Shown piece after piece: positions 34,849 to 43,805 of a stretch of DNA of 64,000 nt. Under the pieces are notes generated by a model, which did not search any database, was not told the origin of the DNA, and was given only the letters and a program-made list of their open reading frames with translations. A program made the translations under genes and the position numbers. The stretch is from Paraburkholderia acidicola. Lineage in GTDB: Bacteria; Pseudomonadota; Gammaproteobacteria; Burkholderiales; Burkholderiaceae. Position 1 is the stretch's first letter. Each line of letters starts with the position of its first letter. The DNA lies in NCBI RefSeq assembly GCF_002362315.1, contig NZ_MTZV01000005.1, forward strand, positions 62,001 through 126,000. The letters run 5' to 3'.

Positions 34849-35486
34849 AAACTTCGATTGCGATTGTGGATTACGGCATGGGCAACCTGCGTTCGGTCGC
34901 GCAGGCGCTGAGGAAAGCTGCCCCCGAGGCCGACGTGGCGATCGTCGACCGCCCCGAAGCGATTCGCGCGGCAGACCGGGTCGTGCTGCCGGGACAGGGC
35001 GCGATGCCCGATTGCATGCGGTGTCTCGGCGAATCCGGGTTGCAGGAAGCGGTGCTCGAAGCCTCGCGCAGCAAGCCGTTGCTCGGCGTGTGCGTCGGCG
35101 AGCAGATGCTGTTCGACTGGAGCGCCGAGGGCGATACACGCGGGCTCGGGCTGTTGCCCGGCAAGGTGGTGCGCTTCGATCTGGCGGACCAGGTGCAGGA
35201 CGACGGCTCCCGCTTCAAAGTGCCGCAGATGGGCTGGAACCGCGTTCGCCAGGCGCAGCCGCATGCGTTGTGGGACGGTGTCGCGGACGGCAGTTTTTTT
35301 TATTTCGTGCACAGCTACTACGTCGTGCCCGACAATGCCGCGCATACGTCGGGCGAAACCGTGTACGGCGCGCCCTTTACCTCGGCGGTCGCGCGGGATA
35401 ACATTTTTGCCACCCAGTTCCACCCGGAAAAGAGCGCCGACGCGGGGTTGCGCCTGTACCGCAACTTCGTGCACTGGAACCCATGA
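34845..35486 (+). CDS. hisH: Imidazole glycerol phosphate synthase, glutaminase subunit
   Basis: 213 residues, class I glutamine amidotransferase. Nucleophile Cys83 in LLGVCVGEQMLF, and the His/Glu pair in TQFHPEKS. It releases ammonia for HisF. The usual oxyanion block after IVDYGMGNLRSV is present. Start overlaps the marC-family stop. Confidence 0.95.
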   Translation: MKTSIAIVDYGMGNLRSVAQALRKAAPEADVAIVDRPEAIRAADRVVLPGQGAMPDCMRCLGESGLQEAVLEASRSKPLLGVCVGEQMLFDWSAEGDTRGLGLLPGKVVRFDLADQVQDDGSRFKVPQMGWNRVRQAQPHALWDGVADGSFFYFVHSYYVVPDNAAHTSGETVYGAPFTSAVARDNIFATQFHPEKSADAGLRLYRNFVHWNP

Positions 35487-35675
35487 GCGCCTTTCGTCCG
35501 CTGCGCCGCGGCCTGTCCGGCACCGATCGTGCCGCTCCGGTGCCGGTGCGTTCAAGCCGCCCCATCAAGGGCGCCGAAAGAGTTGTACTAAACTAGCGGA
35601 ACGGCGCGCCTGCAGGTTTTGCGTTCATCGCGCCGACCCACACCCAACCCTCTTCCCAGACACCACCCGATTGCT

Positions 35676-36428
35676 ATGCTGCTGATCCCCGCCATCGACC
35701 TCAAAGACGGTCAGTGTGTACGCCTCAAACAGGGCGATATGGACCAGGCGACGATTTTCTCCGAGGAACCGGCGGCGATGGCCCGACACTGGGTCGAGCG
35801 CGGCGCGCGGCGCCTGCATCTCGTCGACCTCAACGGCGCGTTCGCCGGCAAGCCGAAGAACGAGGACGCGATTCGCGCGATCATCCAGGAGGTCGGCAAC
35901 GAGATTCCGGTGCAACTGGGTGGCGGTATCCGCGACCTCGATACGATCGAGCGTTATCTGGACGACGGCCTGTCGTACATCATCATCGGCACGGCGGCGG
36001 TGAAGAACCCGGGCTTCCTGCAGGAAGCCTGTACGGCGTTCGGCGGCCATATCATCGTCGGTCTTGATGCGAAGGACGGCAAGGTCGCCACCGACGGCTG
36101 GAGCAAGCTCACCGGCCACGAAGTCGCCGATCTCGCGCGCAAGTTCGAGGATTACGGCTGCGAGTCGATCATTTACACGGACATCGGCCGCGACGGCATG
36201 CTTCAGGGCATCAACATCGATGCGACGGTGCGCCTTGCGCGTGCGGTAAAAATTCCGGTCATTGCGAGCGGCGGCCTGTCGAATCTGACCGATATCGAAT
36301 CGCTCTGCGAAGTCGAGGACGAAGGGATCGAAGGCGTGATCTGCGGTCGCGCGATCTATTCGGGCGATCTTGACTTCGCTGCCGCACAGACGCTCGCCGA
36401 CCGCCTGCGCGAGTCTGACGACGCGTAA
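35676..36428 (+). CDS. hisA: Phosphoribosylformimino-5-aminoimidazole carboxamide ribotide isomerase
   Basis: 250 residues, TIM barrel. N-terminal LIPAIDLKDGQCVRLKQGD holds the catalytic Asp8; the second is in YTDIGRDGMLQGIN. Other phosphate-binding blocks: VQLGGGIRD, VIASGGLSN. Fourth step after ring opening in histidine synthesis. The 182 bases that follow carry no evident gene. Confidence 0.95.
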   Translation: MLLIPAIDLKDGQCVRLKQGDMDQATIFSEEPAAMARHWVERGARRLHLVDLNGAFAGKPKNEDAIRAIIQEVGNEIPVQLGGGIRDLDTIERYLDDGLSYIIIGTAAVKNPGFLQEACTAFGGHIIVGLDAKDGKVATDGWSKLTGHEVADLARKFEDYGCESIIYTDIGRDGMLQGINIDATVRLARAVKIPVIASGGLSNLTDIESLCEVEDEGIEGVICGRAIYSGDLDFAAAQTLADRLRESDDA

Positions 36429-36610
36429 GCACGACGCCTGGGCGTCGACTGCGCGGGCCCGCTGCTGCACACGGCACAGACCGCGCACGCAACCTGCGGC
36501 GCCACAGCGACTTATCGCCGCAGTGGCACCGCAGCGGTTCGCCCGCACCGCCCGCAGCAGGCGGCCTTACCTGCGATTTACCTGCGAACTACGCAAGCAT
36601 TGGCAAGATC

Positions 36611-37384
36611 ATGGCTCTAGCTAAACGCATCATCCCCTGTCTCGACGTCACGGCCGGCCGCGTGGTGAAGGGTGTCAACTTCGTCGAACTGCGCGATGCG
36701 GGCGACCCGGTCGAAATCGCGCGACGCTACGACGAACAGGGCGCCGACGAACTCACGTTCCTCGACATCACCGCCACCTCCGACCAGCGCGACCTGATCC
36801 TGCCGATCATCGAAGCGGTCGCATCGCAGGTGTTCATTCCGTTGACGGTCGGCGGCGGTGTGCGCGCGGTCGAAGACGTGCGGCGCCTGCTGAACGCGGG
36901 CGCGGACAAGATCAGCATGAACTCGTCGGCGGTGGCGAATCCGCAGCTCGTGCGCGATGCCACCGACAAATACGGCTCGCAGTGCATCGTCGTCGCGATC
37001 GACGCAAAGCGCGTATCTGCCGACAACGAAGCCCCGCGCTGGGAAGTGTTCACGCATGGCGGTCGCAAGGCGACCGGCCTCGAAGTCGTCGAGTGGGCGC
37101 GCAAGATGGCCGAACTCGGCGCGGGCGAAATCCTGCTCACCAGCATGGATCGCGACGGCACCAAAAGCGGCTTCGATCTCGCGCTGACGCGCGCGGTGTC
37201 GGACGCGGTGCCGGTGTCAGTAATCGCGTCGGGCGGCGTCGGCTCGCTGCAGCATCTCGCCGACGGCATCAAGGACGGACACGCCGATGCGGTGCTGGCC
37301 GCAAGCATCTTCCACTATGGCGAACACACGGTCGGCGAGGCAAAGCGCTTCATGGCCGGGCAGGGTATTTCCGTGAGGCTGTGA
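36611..37384 (+). CDS. hisF: Imidazole glycerol phosphate synthase, cyclase subunit
   Basis: 257 residues, TIM barrel related to HisA. Catalytic aspartates in IIPCLDVTAGRVVKG and LTSMDRDGTKSGFD; phosphate sites in VGGGVRAVEDV and IASGGVGSL. Uses ammonia from HisH to form IGP and AICAR. Confidence 0.96.
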   Translation: MALAKRIIPCLDVTAGRVVKGVNFVELRDAGDPVEIARRYDEQGADELTFLDITATSDQRDLILPIIEAVASQVFIPLTVGGGVRAVEDVRRLLNAGADKISMNSSAVANPQLVRDATDKYGSQCIVVAIDAKRVSADNEAPRWEVFTHGGRKATGLEVVEWARKMAELGAGEILLTSMDRDGTKSGFDLALTRAVSDAVPVSVIASGGVGSLQHLADGIKDGHADAVLAASIFHYGEHTVGEAKRFMAGQGISVRL

Positions 37385-37385
37385 C

Positions 37386-37793
37386 GTGACGAACTCTTCA
37401 GGCAACTGGCTCGACAAGGTGAAGTGGGACGCGAACGGCCTCGTGCCGGTGATCGCGCAGGAAGCGTCGACCAACGACGTGCTGATGTTCGCGTGGATGA
37501 ACCGCGAAGCGCTCGCCAAAACCATCGAAACCGGCCGCGCGGTGTACTTCTCGCGCTCGCGTCAGCGGTTGTGGTTCAAGGGCGAAGAGTCGGGCCACGT
37601 GCAGCACGTGCATGAAGTGCGGCTCGATTGCGACGAAGACGTGGTGCTGCTGAAGGTCGAGCAGGTGTCGGGCATCGCCTGCCACACCGGCCGTCACTCC
37701 TGCTTCTTCCAGAAATTCGAAGGCACCGTCGACGACGGCGACTGGGCAACCGTCGAGCCCGTATTGAAAGACCCCGAGCACATCTACAAATGA
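37386..37793 (+). CDS. hisI: Phosphoribosyl-AMP cyclohydrolase
   Basis: 135 residues, stand-alone HisI without the HisE domain. Family motifs: LMFAWMNREALAKT, AVYFSRSRQRLWFKGEESGH, and the zinc cysteines in LDCDEDVVLLKV and GIACHTGRHSCFF. GTG start directly after hisF. Its stop overlaps the hisE start. Confidence 0.95.
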   Translation: MTNSSGNWLDKVKWDANGLVPVIAQEASTNDVLMFAWMNREALAKTIETGRAVYFSRSRQRLWFKGEESGHVQHVHEVRLDCDEDVVLLKVEQVSGIACHTGRHSCFFQKFEGTVDDGDWATVEPVLKDPEHIYK

Positions 37794-38164
37794 CGCAAAT
37801 TTCGCAATCGACAAACGACACGCTGCTGCGCCTCGCGGCGGTGATCGATGGCCGCAAGGGCGGCGACCCGGATGCTTCGTATGTGGCGCGCCTGTTTCAC
37901 AAGGGCGACGATGCGGTGCTGAAAAAGATCGGCGAAGAAGCGACCGAAGTCGTACTTGCCGCGAAGGACGTGCGCCAGGGCGGCGCGCCGACTGCGCTCG
38001 TCGGTGAAGTGGCCGACCTGTGGTTTCATTGTCTCGTGATGCTGTCGCACTTCGATCTGAGCCCCGCTGATGTCCTCGCGGAGCTCGAACGGCGCGAAGG
38101 TACGTCGGGCATCGAAGAAAAGGCGCTGCGCAAGAGCCGCGAACGTGAAGAGAGCGGCGACTGA
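37790..38164 (+). CDS. hisE: Phosphoribosyl-ATP pyrophosphatase
   Basis: 124 residues, all-alpha MazG-like HisE. Conserved SYVARLFHKGDDAVLKKIGEEATEVVLAAKD and GEVADLWFHCLVML supply the acidic metal-binding residues. ATGA overlap with hisI. Last histidine gene of the cluster. Confidence 0.95.
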   Translation: MTQISQSTNDTLLRLAAVIDGRKGGDPDASYVARLFHKGDDAVLKKIGEEATEVVLAAKDVRQGGAPTALVGEVADLWFHCLVMLSHFDLSPADVLAELERREGTSGIEEKALRKSREREESGD

Positions 38165-38239
38165 GCTGGCACCAGGCGGCACTTCGGCAGCTCGCTTTGC
38201 TGGTTGATGGACTGACGGACCCGATAGGAGGACGCAAGC

Positions 38240-38635
38240 ATGGAACAGTCGCAGGGCGGTTATCCGCCTCCGTCTTACCCTGGCGAACTCGATGCCGAGC
38301 AGGAGCGCCGGCTGCGCACGCTGACGCACGTGCTGTACGGGCTGTACGCGGTGCACTTCCTGACCGGCGGCGTGTCGGTGCTGATTGCGATCATCATCAA
38401 CTACCTGAAGCGGCAGGATGCCGATGGCACGCCGTATGAGGCGCATTTCACGTGGCAGATCCGCACGTTCTGGTTCTGCCTGCTCGGCTATGTGATCGGC
38501 GGGGTGCTGCTTTTCGTGGTGATCGGCATTCCAGTGCTCTGGGCTGTCGGAATCTGGACGTTGTACCGTATTATCAAAGGCTGGCTGTATCTGTACGACA
38601 ACAAGCCGCTGCAGAATCCGCGTAGCTTCTTCTAA
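38240..38635 (+). CDS. Small integral membrane protein (DUF4870-like)
   Basis: 131 residues with a short Pro-rich cytoplasmic N-terminus (GGYPPPSYPGE) and three hydrophobic segments. The pattern LTHVLYGLYAVHFLTGGVSVLIAIIINYLKR, an AHFTWQIRTFWF block and the ending WTLYRIIKGWLYL resemble DUF4870 membrane proteins. Function unknown. A GGAGG ribosome site precedes the ATG; it lies 75 bases after hisE and 42 before the HIT protein gene, so probably in the same transcript. Confidence 0.8.
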   Translation: MEQSQGGYPPPSYPGELDAEQERRLRTLTHVLYGLYAVHFLTGGVSVLIAIIINYLKRQDADGTPYEAHFTWQIRTFWFCLLGYVIGGVLLFVVIGIPVLWAVGIWTLYRIIKGWLYLYDNKPLQNPRSFF

Positions 38636-38677
38636 CGTTGCGTCTGAAGTTGCACGCGCCCGCGTACCAGGAAAACC

Positions 38678-39043
38678 ATGAGCCACGATCCGAACTGCCT
38701 TTTCTGCAAGATCGCCGCCGGCGATATTCCGTCGACCCGCGTGCACGAAGACGACGAGTTCGTCGCGTTCAAAGACATCCATCCTGCCGCCGAAACGCAT
38801 GTACTGGTGATCCCGCGCAAGCACATCGCGACGCTATCCGACTGCACCGAAAGCGATGCGCCGCTGCTTGGTAAAATGATGATTCTGGTCGCGCAGCTCG
38901 CGAAGCAGCTCGGCGTGGCCTATACGGGTGGAGAAACCGGCTTTCGTACGGTGATCAATACGGGTCCCGGCGGCGGGCAGGAGGTGTATCACCTGCATGC
39001 GCATCTGATCGCAGGGCCGCGTCCGTGGCAGCGGATGGGGTAA
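38678..39043 (+). CDS. hinT: HIT-family nucleotide hydrolase
   Basis: 121 residues, histidine-triad protein of the HinT type (purine nucleoside phosphoramidase). N-terminal zinc-like CLFCKIAAGDIPS, HVLVIPRKHI, and the catalytic triad VYHLHAHLIAG near the C-terminus. Often found between hisE and tatA in beta-proteobacteria. Confidence 0.93.
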   Translation: MSHDPNCLFCKIAAGDIPSTRVHEDDEFVAFKDIHPAAETHVLVIPRKHIATLSDCTESDAPLLGKMMILVAQLAKQLGVAYTGGETGFRTVINTGPGGGQEVYHLHAHLIAGPRPWQRMG

Positions 39044-39283
39044 AAGCGGGCTAGATTGGTATCAATCGCCGCTTTTCCGCATCCAGCACGATTTTCGGGC
39101 CGCGCAGGTACGACTGGAGATTTTTGTATCTCTGTAACGCCGCCGACGCGATCGCACGCGATAATGGCGCGCCGCCCGGGTCGGGCAGTAACAGAAGGAC
39201 GAAGCCTCGGCTTCGCAACAGGCCGCAAGGCACACCGTGTTCCGTTGCGTCGATACGCGACAGCGGGGTTAAGGAGAGTTTTC

Positions 39284-39517
39284 ATGGGTTCGTTCAGTAT
39301 TTGGCACTGGTTGATCGTTCTGCTGATCGTTGCGCTCGTGTTCGGCACGAAGAAGCTGCGTAACATCGGCACCGATCTGGGTGGTGCGGTGAAGGGTTTC
39401 AAGGAAGGCATGAAGGAAAGCGAAACGGCCGACGCAACGCAGCGCGAACTGCCGCGTAGCGGCACCGTCGATGTCGATGCAAAAGAAAAAGCGCCGAATG
39501 CCGGCGACTCCCGCTAA
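39284..39517 (+). CDS. tatA: Twin-arginine translocase subunit TatA
   Basis: 77 residues: short N-terminal membrane helix (SIWHWLIVLLIVALVFGTKKL), hinge FG, amphipathic helix (GTDLGGAVKGFKEGMKE) and a charged tail. TatA oligomers form the folded-protein passage. An AAGGAG ribosome site precedes the ATG; 241 bases separate it from hinT. The Tat-type lipoprotein at 8.5 kb is one likely client. Confidence 0.95.
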   Translation: MGSFSIWHWLIVLLIVALVFGTKKLRNIGTDLGGAVKGFKEGMKESETADATQRELPRSGTVDVDAKEKAPNAGDSR

Positions 39518-39554
39518 GCCGCGGCCACCCGCGCACTGACGGATATCACGCTTC

Positions 39555-40079
39555 ATGCTCGATCTCGGTCTTACCAAGATGGCGCTGATCGGCGTCGTCG
39601 CACTGGTCGTGCTCGGGCCGGAGCGCCTGCCGCGCGTCGCGCGCACCGCGGGCGCGCTGTTCGGGCGCGCGCAACGCTATATCAACGACGTCAAGGCGGA
39701 AGTCACGCGCGAGATCGAACTCGACGAACTGCGCCGCATGAAGACCGAGTTCGAATCGGCGGCGCAGAACGTCAGCAATACGGTGCACGACAACCTGCGC
39801 AAGACCGAAACCGAACTCAACGACGCATGGAGTGCGGGTACCTCGGTGTCGCCCGACATGGCGAGCACGTCGACCGGTTCGGGTTTCTCGGACGGTGGCG
39901 TGTCGTGGCGCAGCAGCTTCACGGCGCCGCCGAAACGCAAGAACTGGCGCATCAAGCAGACCGCGGCCCCGTCCTGGTACAAGCGTGCGACGTTACGCCG
40001 CACCCGCGTGCAGTCAGGGGCGGCACGCGTGGCGCGTCACACGCCGGTGAGCCTGCGTCGTCCGACCCGCTTCTTCTGA
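39555..40079 (+). CDS. tatB: Twin-arginine translocase subunit TatB
   Basis: 174 residues. N-terminal helix MLDLGLTKMALIGVVALVVLGPERLPRVART is the TatB signature with conserved GPE; then a long amphipathic and coiled region (YINDVKAEVTREIELDELRRM) and a basic C-terminal tail ending in RPTRFF. TatB with TatC recognises twin-arginine signals. Confidence 0.95.
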   Translation: MLDLGLTKMALIGVVALVVLGPERLPRVARTAGALFGRAQRYINDVKAEVTREIELDELRRMKTEFESAAQNVSNTVHDNLRKTETELNDAWSAGTSVSPDMASTSTGSGFSDGGVSWRSSFTAPPKRKNWRIKQTAAPSWYKRATLRRTRVQSGAARVARHTPVSLRRPTRFF

Positions 40080-40116
40080 TGTCCCGCGCCTCCCCCATCT
40101 CCTACCGAGGGCCGTT

Positions 40117-40902
40117 GTGAGCGACCCGCAACAAACCCAGACTGAAGGCAACGAAGAGACCTTCATCTCGCATCTCGTCGAACTGCGCGACCGTATCATC
40201 CGCGCCGGCATTGCTGTGATCGTCGTGTTCCTTGGGCTCGTCTACTGGGCGCCAAACATCTTCAGGCTGCTCGCGCGACCGCTGATGATGAACCTGCCCG
40301 CCAACGGCAAGATGATCGTCACCGACGTCACTGGCTCGTTCTTTGTGCCGATGAAGGTGACCATGCTGGTGGCCCTGGTGATCGCGCTGCCGGTCGTGCT
40401 GTATCAGATCTGGGCGTTCGTCGCGCCGGGGCTGTACCAGCACGAAAAGAAGCTGGTCATGCCGCTCGTCGCCAGCAGCTATACGCTGTTCCTGTGCGGC
40501 ATGGCGTTCGCGTACTTCGTGGTGTTCCCGACCATCTTCCACGTGATGGCGCACTACAACGCGCCGCTCGGCGCGGAAATGAACACCGACATCGACAATT
40601 ACCTGAGCTTCGTCCTGACGATGTTCGTCGCGTTCGGCGTCACGTTCGAGGTGCCGATCGTCGTCGTGCTGCTGGTGCGCATGGGCATTCTGACGGTGCA
40701 GAAGCTCAAGGAGATCCGGCCGTATGTGATTGTCGGGGCATTTATCGTGTCGGCTGTGGTTACGCCACCGGACGTGTTCTCGCAGCTGATTCTCGCGGTG
40801 CCGCTGATCGTGCTCTACGAGGCGGGGATCATCGCGGCACGGCTCTTCGTCAAGAGGCCGGAGCCGGTATCGCCCGACGAGGAACCGAAGAGCGAGAGCT
40901 GA
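40117..40902 (+). CDS. tatC: Twin-arginine translocase subunit TatC
   Basis: 261 residues, six-helix inner-membrane protein. Signature FISHLVELRDRIIRAG near the start, the FVAPGLYQHEKK periplasmic block, LSFVLTMFVAFGVTFEVPIVVVLLVRMG and VTPPDVFSQLILAVPLIVLYE. GTG start. Completes the tatABC operon and is followed by an intrinsic terminator. Confidence 0.96.
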   Translation: MSDPQQTQTEGNEETFISHLVELRDRIIRAGIAVIVVFLGLVYWAPNIFRLLARPLMMNLPANGKMIVTDVTGSFFVPMKVTMLVALVIALPVVLYQIWAFVAPGLYQHEKKLVMPLVASSYTLFLCGMAFAYFVVFPTIFHVMAHYNAPLGAEMNTDIDNYLSFVLTMFVAFGVTFEVPIVVVLLVRMGILTVQKLKEIRPYVIVGAFIVSAVVTPPDVFSQLILAVPLIVLYEAGIIAARLFVKRPEPVSPDEEPKSES

Positions 40903-40924
40903 AGAACCGTATCCACTGAACGAG

Positions 40925-40954
40925 AAAGGGCAGCTATGTGAGCTGCCCTTTTTG
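40925..40954 (+). terminator. Intrinsic terminator after tatC
   Basis: Perfect stem AAAGGGCAGCT / AGCTGCCCTTT with loop ATGTG, followed by further T. It lies between convergent tatC and the protease gene and can act for both strands. Confidence 0.9.
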
Positions 40955-40985
40955 TTGGATGCGTTACGGGTTTCGTGTCGCTGGA

Positions 40986-42209
40986 TCAACCGCCGTCGTC
41001 GTCGTTGTTATCGTTGCTGTTGTCGTCGGTGGCCTGTTTCGGCGGTGGCGGACGCTTGCCGATCGTTACGTTCAGGTCCTGCTCGCGATTCTTGCGCACC
41101 ACATGAACCTTCGCGTCGGCGCCCGGCTTGATCTGGGCGATCACGTTCAGCAGACTCGTCGTGTCGGTGATGTCCTGGCCGTTCACGCTCATCAGGATGT
41201 CGCCAGGCTTGATGCCCGCCTTGTCGGCCGGGCCGCCCTTCAGCACGCCCGCGACGATCGCCCCCGACTTCTGCTCGAGCCCAAACGATTCGGCGATCTC
41301 CGGCGTCACATCCTGCGGCTCGACGCCGATCCAGCCGCGCGTGACCGAGCCCGTCGTGATGATGCTCTCCAGCACCGTGCGCGCCGTCGACACGGGAATC
41401 GCGAAGCCGATCCCAAGCGAGCCGCCCGAGCGTGAATAGATGGCGGTGTTGATGCCGAGCAGATTGCCGTTCACATCGACCAGCGCGCCGCCCGAGTTAC
41501 CCGGGTTGATCGCTGCATCGGTCTGGATGAAGTTCTCGAACGTATTGATGCCTAGGTGATTGCGGCCGAGCGCGCTGACGATACCCATCGTCACGGTCTG
41601 CCCGACGCCGAATGGATTGCCGATCGCCAGCACGACGTCGCCCACGCGGGTCTGATCCATCCGCCCAAGCGTGATGGCGGGCAGATTGGTCATGTTGATC
41701 TTCAGCACGGCCAGATCGGTTTCCGGATCGACGCCGATCACTTTCGCGTTGGTCGTGCGGCCGTCCGACAGCGCGATTTCAATCTGGTCTGCGCCGTCCA
41801 CGACGTGCTGGTTCGTTAGAATGTAACCTTCCGAACTCACGATGACACCCGAGCCCAGGTTCGCCGCCGGCTGATCCTGTTGCTTGCGGTTATTGTTCTT
41901 GTCGCCGAAGAAGTAGCGAAACAGCGGATCTTTCGCCCGTGGGTCGGGCGGCAGCGATCCGTCCTTGCTGGAAAACACGTTGACGACCGCGGGCATGGCC
42001 TTATGCGCCGCGTCTGCATACGACGCCTGCGCAGGACCGCCGCCGATGCCTGGCGCCACTTCCCGCAGTGCGACGATCGGTTCGGCGAGCTGCTTGCCGA
42101 ACTGGCCTTGTCGCTGCAGCCATTGCGGCTTAAGGGTCGCAACGATGAACATCAGCGCCAGAAGCACGGTCACCGCTTGGGCGAAGAACAGCCAGAAGCG
42201 TCTAAGCAT
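40986..42209 (-). CDS. HtrA/DegS-type periplasmic serine protease
   Basis: 407 residues. One N-terminal membrane anchor (FWLFFAQAVTVLLALMFIVATL), then a trypsin-like domain with His135 (TNQHVV), Asp165 (ETDLAVLK) and Ser239 (INPGNSGGAL), and a single PDZ domain (about 300-390, VLKGGPADKAGIKPGDILMSVNG). One PDZ plus a membrane anchor is the DegS/AlgW layout, a class that cleaves anti-sigma factors under envelope stress. The C-terminal 20 residues are Asp/Asn-rich (DDNSNDNNDDDGG), which is unusual. It is divergent from the nif3-like gene with only 18 bases between starts. Confidence 0.92.
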   Translation of the reverse strand: MLRRFWLFFAQAVTVLLALMFIVATLKPQWLQRQGQFGKQLAEPIVALREVAPGIGGGPAQASYADAAHKAMPAVVNVFSSKDGSLPPDPRAKDPLFRYFFGDKNNNRKQQDQPAANLGSGVIVSSEGYILTNQHVVDGADQIEIALSDGRTTNAKVIGVDPETDLAVLKINMTNLPAITLGRMDQTRVGDVVLAIGNPFGVGQTVTMGIVSALGRNHLGINTFENFIQTDAAINPGNSGGALVDVNGNLLGINTAIYSRSGGSLGIGFAIPVSTARTVLESIITTGSVTRGWIGVEPQDVTPEIAESFGLEQKSGAIVAGVLKGGPADKAGIKPGDILMSVNGQDITDTTSLLNVIAQIKPGADAKVHVVRKNREQDLNVTIGKRPPPPKQATDDNSNDNNDDDGG

Positions 42210-42227
42210 CTGAAATTAGAGGTTTAT

Positions 42228-42977
42228 ATGGATCGGATCGAACTCGAATTGTACTTGAACAACGTTCTGGAAACGGCGCGGTTCAAGGACTATTGCCCCA
42301 ATGGGCTGCAGGTGGAAGGGCGCCGGCGGGTCAAGAAGCTCGCGACGGGTGTCACGGCTTCGCTGGCGTTTCTCGAAGCGGCGCTCGAATGGGGCGCGGA
42401 CGCCGTGCTGGTCCACCACGGCTATTTCTGGCGCAACGAGGCGGCGCCGATCACCGGACGCAAATACCGGCGCCTGAAGCTGCTGCTTGCCAACGATCTC
42501 AACCTGTTTGCATACCACCTGCCGCTCGACGACCATCCGCTGTATGGCAACAACGCGCAGTTGGGCGCCCGGCTCGGCCTGATTGCCGACGACATCCGCT
42601 TCGGCGACAACCAGCTTGGCTGGCTGAGCACGCTGCCAATGCCGCTCTCGCTTGCCCACTTCACCGCGGAGGTCGAGCAGACGCTCGGCCGCACGCCGCT
42701 CGTATTCGGCGACCCCGACCGCGAACTGCGGCGCATCGGTTGGTGCACCGGCGCCGCCCAGGGTTACTTCGACGCGGCGATCGACGCCGGCGCCGATGTC
42801 TACCTGACCGGCGAAGTGTCCGAACCGGTCGCGCACACGGCAGCGGAAAGCGGCGTCGCGTTTATCGCGGCCGGCCATCACGCCACCGAGCGTTACGGTG
42901 TTCAATCACTCGGTACGCATATTTCCGAGACTTTCGACGTCGAGCATCTATTTATCGATATCGATAATCCGGTTTGA
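42228..42977 (+). CDS. Nif3-like dinuclear metal centre protein
   Basis: 249 residues, Nif3/YbgI family. Conserved: FKDYCPNGLQVEG, the metal-binding VLVHHGYFW and YHLPLDDHPLYGNN, the DVYLTGEVSE block and AAGHHATERYGVQSLG. Members bind two metals; some are GTP cyclohydrolase I-like but the physiological role is unsettled. In beta-proteobacteria it commonly precedes petABC, as here. The start is at MDRIELELYL; a longer frame overlaps the divergent protease gene. Confidence 0.92.
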   Translation: MDRIELELYLNNVLETARFKDYCPNGLQVEGRRRVKKLATGVTASLAFLEAALEWGADAVLVHHGYFWRNEAAPITGRKYRRLKLLLANDLNLFAYHLPLDDHPLYGNNAQLGARLGLIADDIRFGDNQLGWLSTLPMPLSLAHFTAEVEQTLGRTPLVFGDPDRELRRIGWCTGAAQGYFDAAIDAGADVYLTGEVSEPVAHTAAESGVAFIAAGHHATERYGVQSLGTHISETFDVEHLFIDIDNPV

Positions 42978-43184
42978 TTACCGACCGAAAAGGTTCGAAA
43001 AACGAAGGGAACACTTAAAAGGAGACGACAAAAAGTTTGTTATGTGTCGGTGGAAACCCTGACGCATCAACGACTTCGCACGGTTTTTGGCAATCGGCCC
43101 TTGTAAATGCTGACTCCATTCGAGCAAACTAGCGGCGGTAGAAGAGACGTGAAGGAAAAATCCAACTCAGAAGTGGGGCTTGTG

Positions 43185-43805
43185 ATGCGAGACAAGGAAG
43201 ATGAGCGCGTCGACAACAGCCGTCGTACCTGGCTGATTGCGACGACCGTAGCAGGTGGTATTGGAGGCGTTGCCACTGTCGTACCCTTTGTTAGTTCGTT
43301 TGCACCATCTGAAAAAGCAAAAGCAGCCGGAGCACCGGTCGAAGTCGATATCAGCAACCTGAAGCCTGGCGACATGCTCACCGTCGCATGGCGCGGCAAG
43401 CCCGTCTGGATCCTGAATCGCACCGACGAAATGCTCGCCGATGTCCAGAAAGCCGATAAAGAACTAGCCGATCCCCATACAGATCATCCGTTTTCGATGC
43501 CCCTGCCGGAGTACTGCAACAACGAATTCCGCTCACGGGCCGAACACAAGAACATTCTTGTCGTCGTTGCGGTGTGCACGCATCTGGGCTGTACGCCGAC
43601 GCAGCGCTTCCAGGAGGGCCCGCAGGCCAATCTTCCCGACGACTGGCCAGGCGGCTTCCTGTGCCCGTGCCACGGCTCGACCTATGATCTCGACGGTCGT
43701 GTCTTCAAGAACAAACCTGCGCCGCAGAACCTCGATATCCCGCCCTATATGTTCACGTCCGATCATTCGGTTGTGATCGGCAGGGACGAGAAAGGAGAAG
43801 CGTAA
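43185..43805 (+). CDS. petA: Ubiquinol-cytochrome c reductase iron-sulfur (Rieske) subunit
   Basis: 206 residues. N-terminal anchor containing a twin-arginine pair (NSRRTWLIATTVAGGIGG), so it is probably Tat-inserted. The 2Fe-2S ligands are Cys131/His133 in CTHLGC and Cys160/His163 in CPCHGS, with Cys136 and Cys162 for the disulfide. Takes one electron from ubiquinol in the bc1 complex. An upstream in-frame start is possible but the chosen Met puts the anchor at the usual distance. The 207-base spacer before it shows no clear promoter. Confidence 0.95.
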   Translation: MRDKEDERVDNSRRTWLIATTVAGGIGGVATVVPFVSSFAPSEKAKAAGAPVEVDISNLKPGDMLTVAWRGKPVWILNRTDEMLADVQKADKELADPHTDHPFSMPLPEYCNNEFRSRAEHKNILVVVAVCTHLGCTPTQRFQEGPQANLPDDWPGGFLCPCHGSTYDLDGRVFKNKPAPQNLDIPPYMFTSDHSVVIGRDEKGEA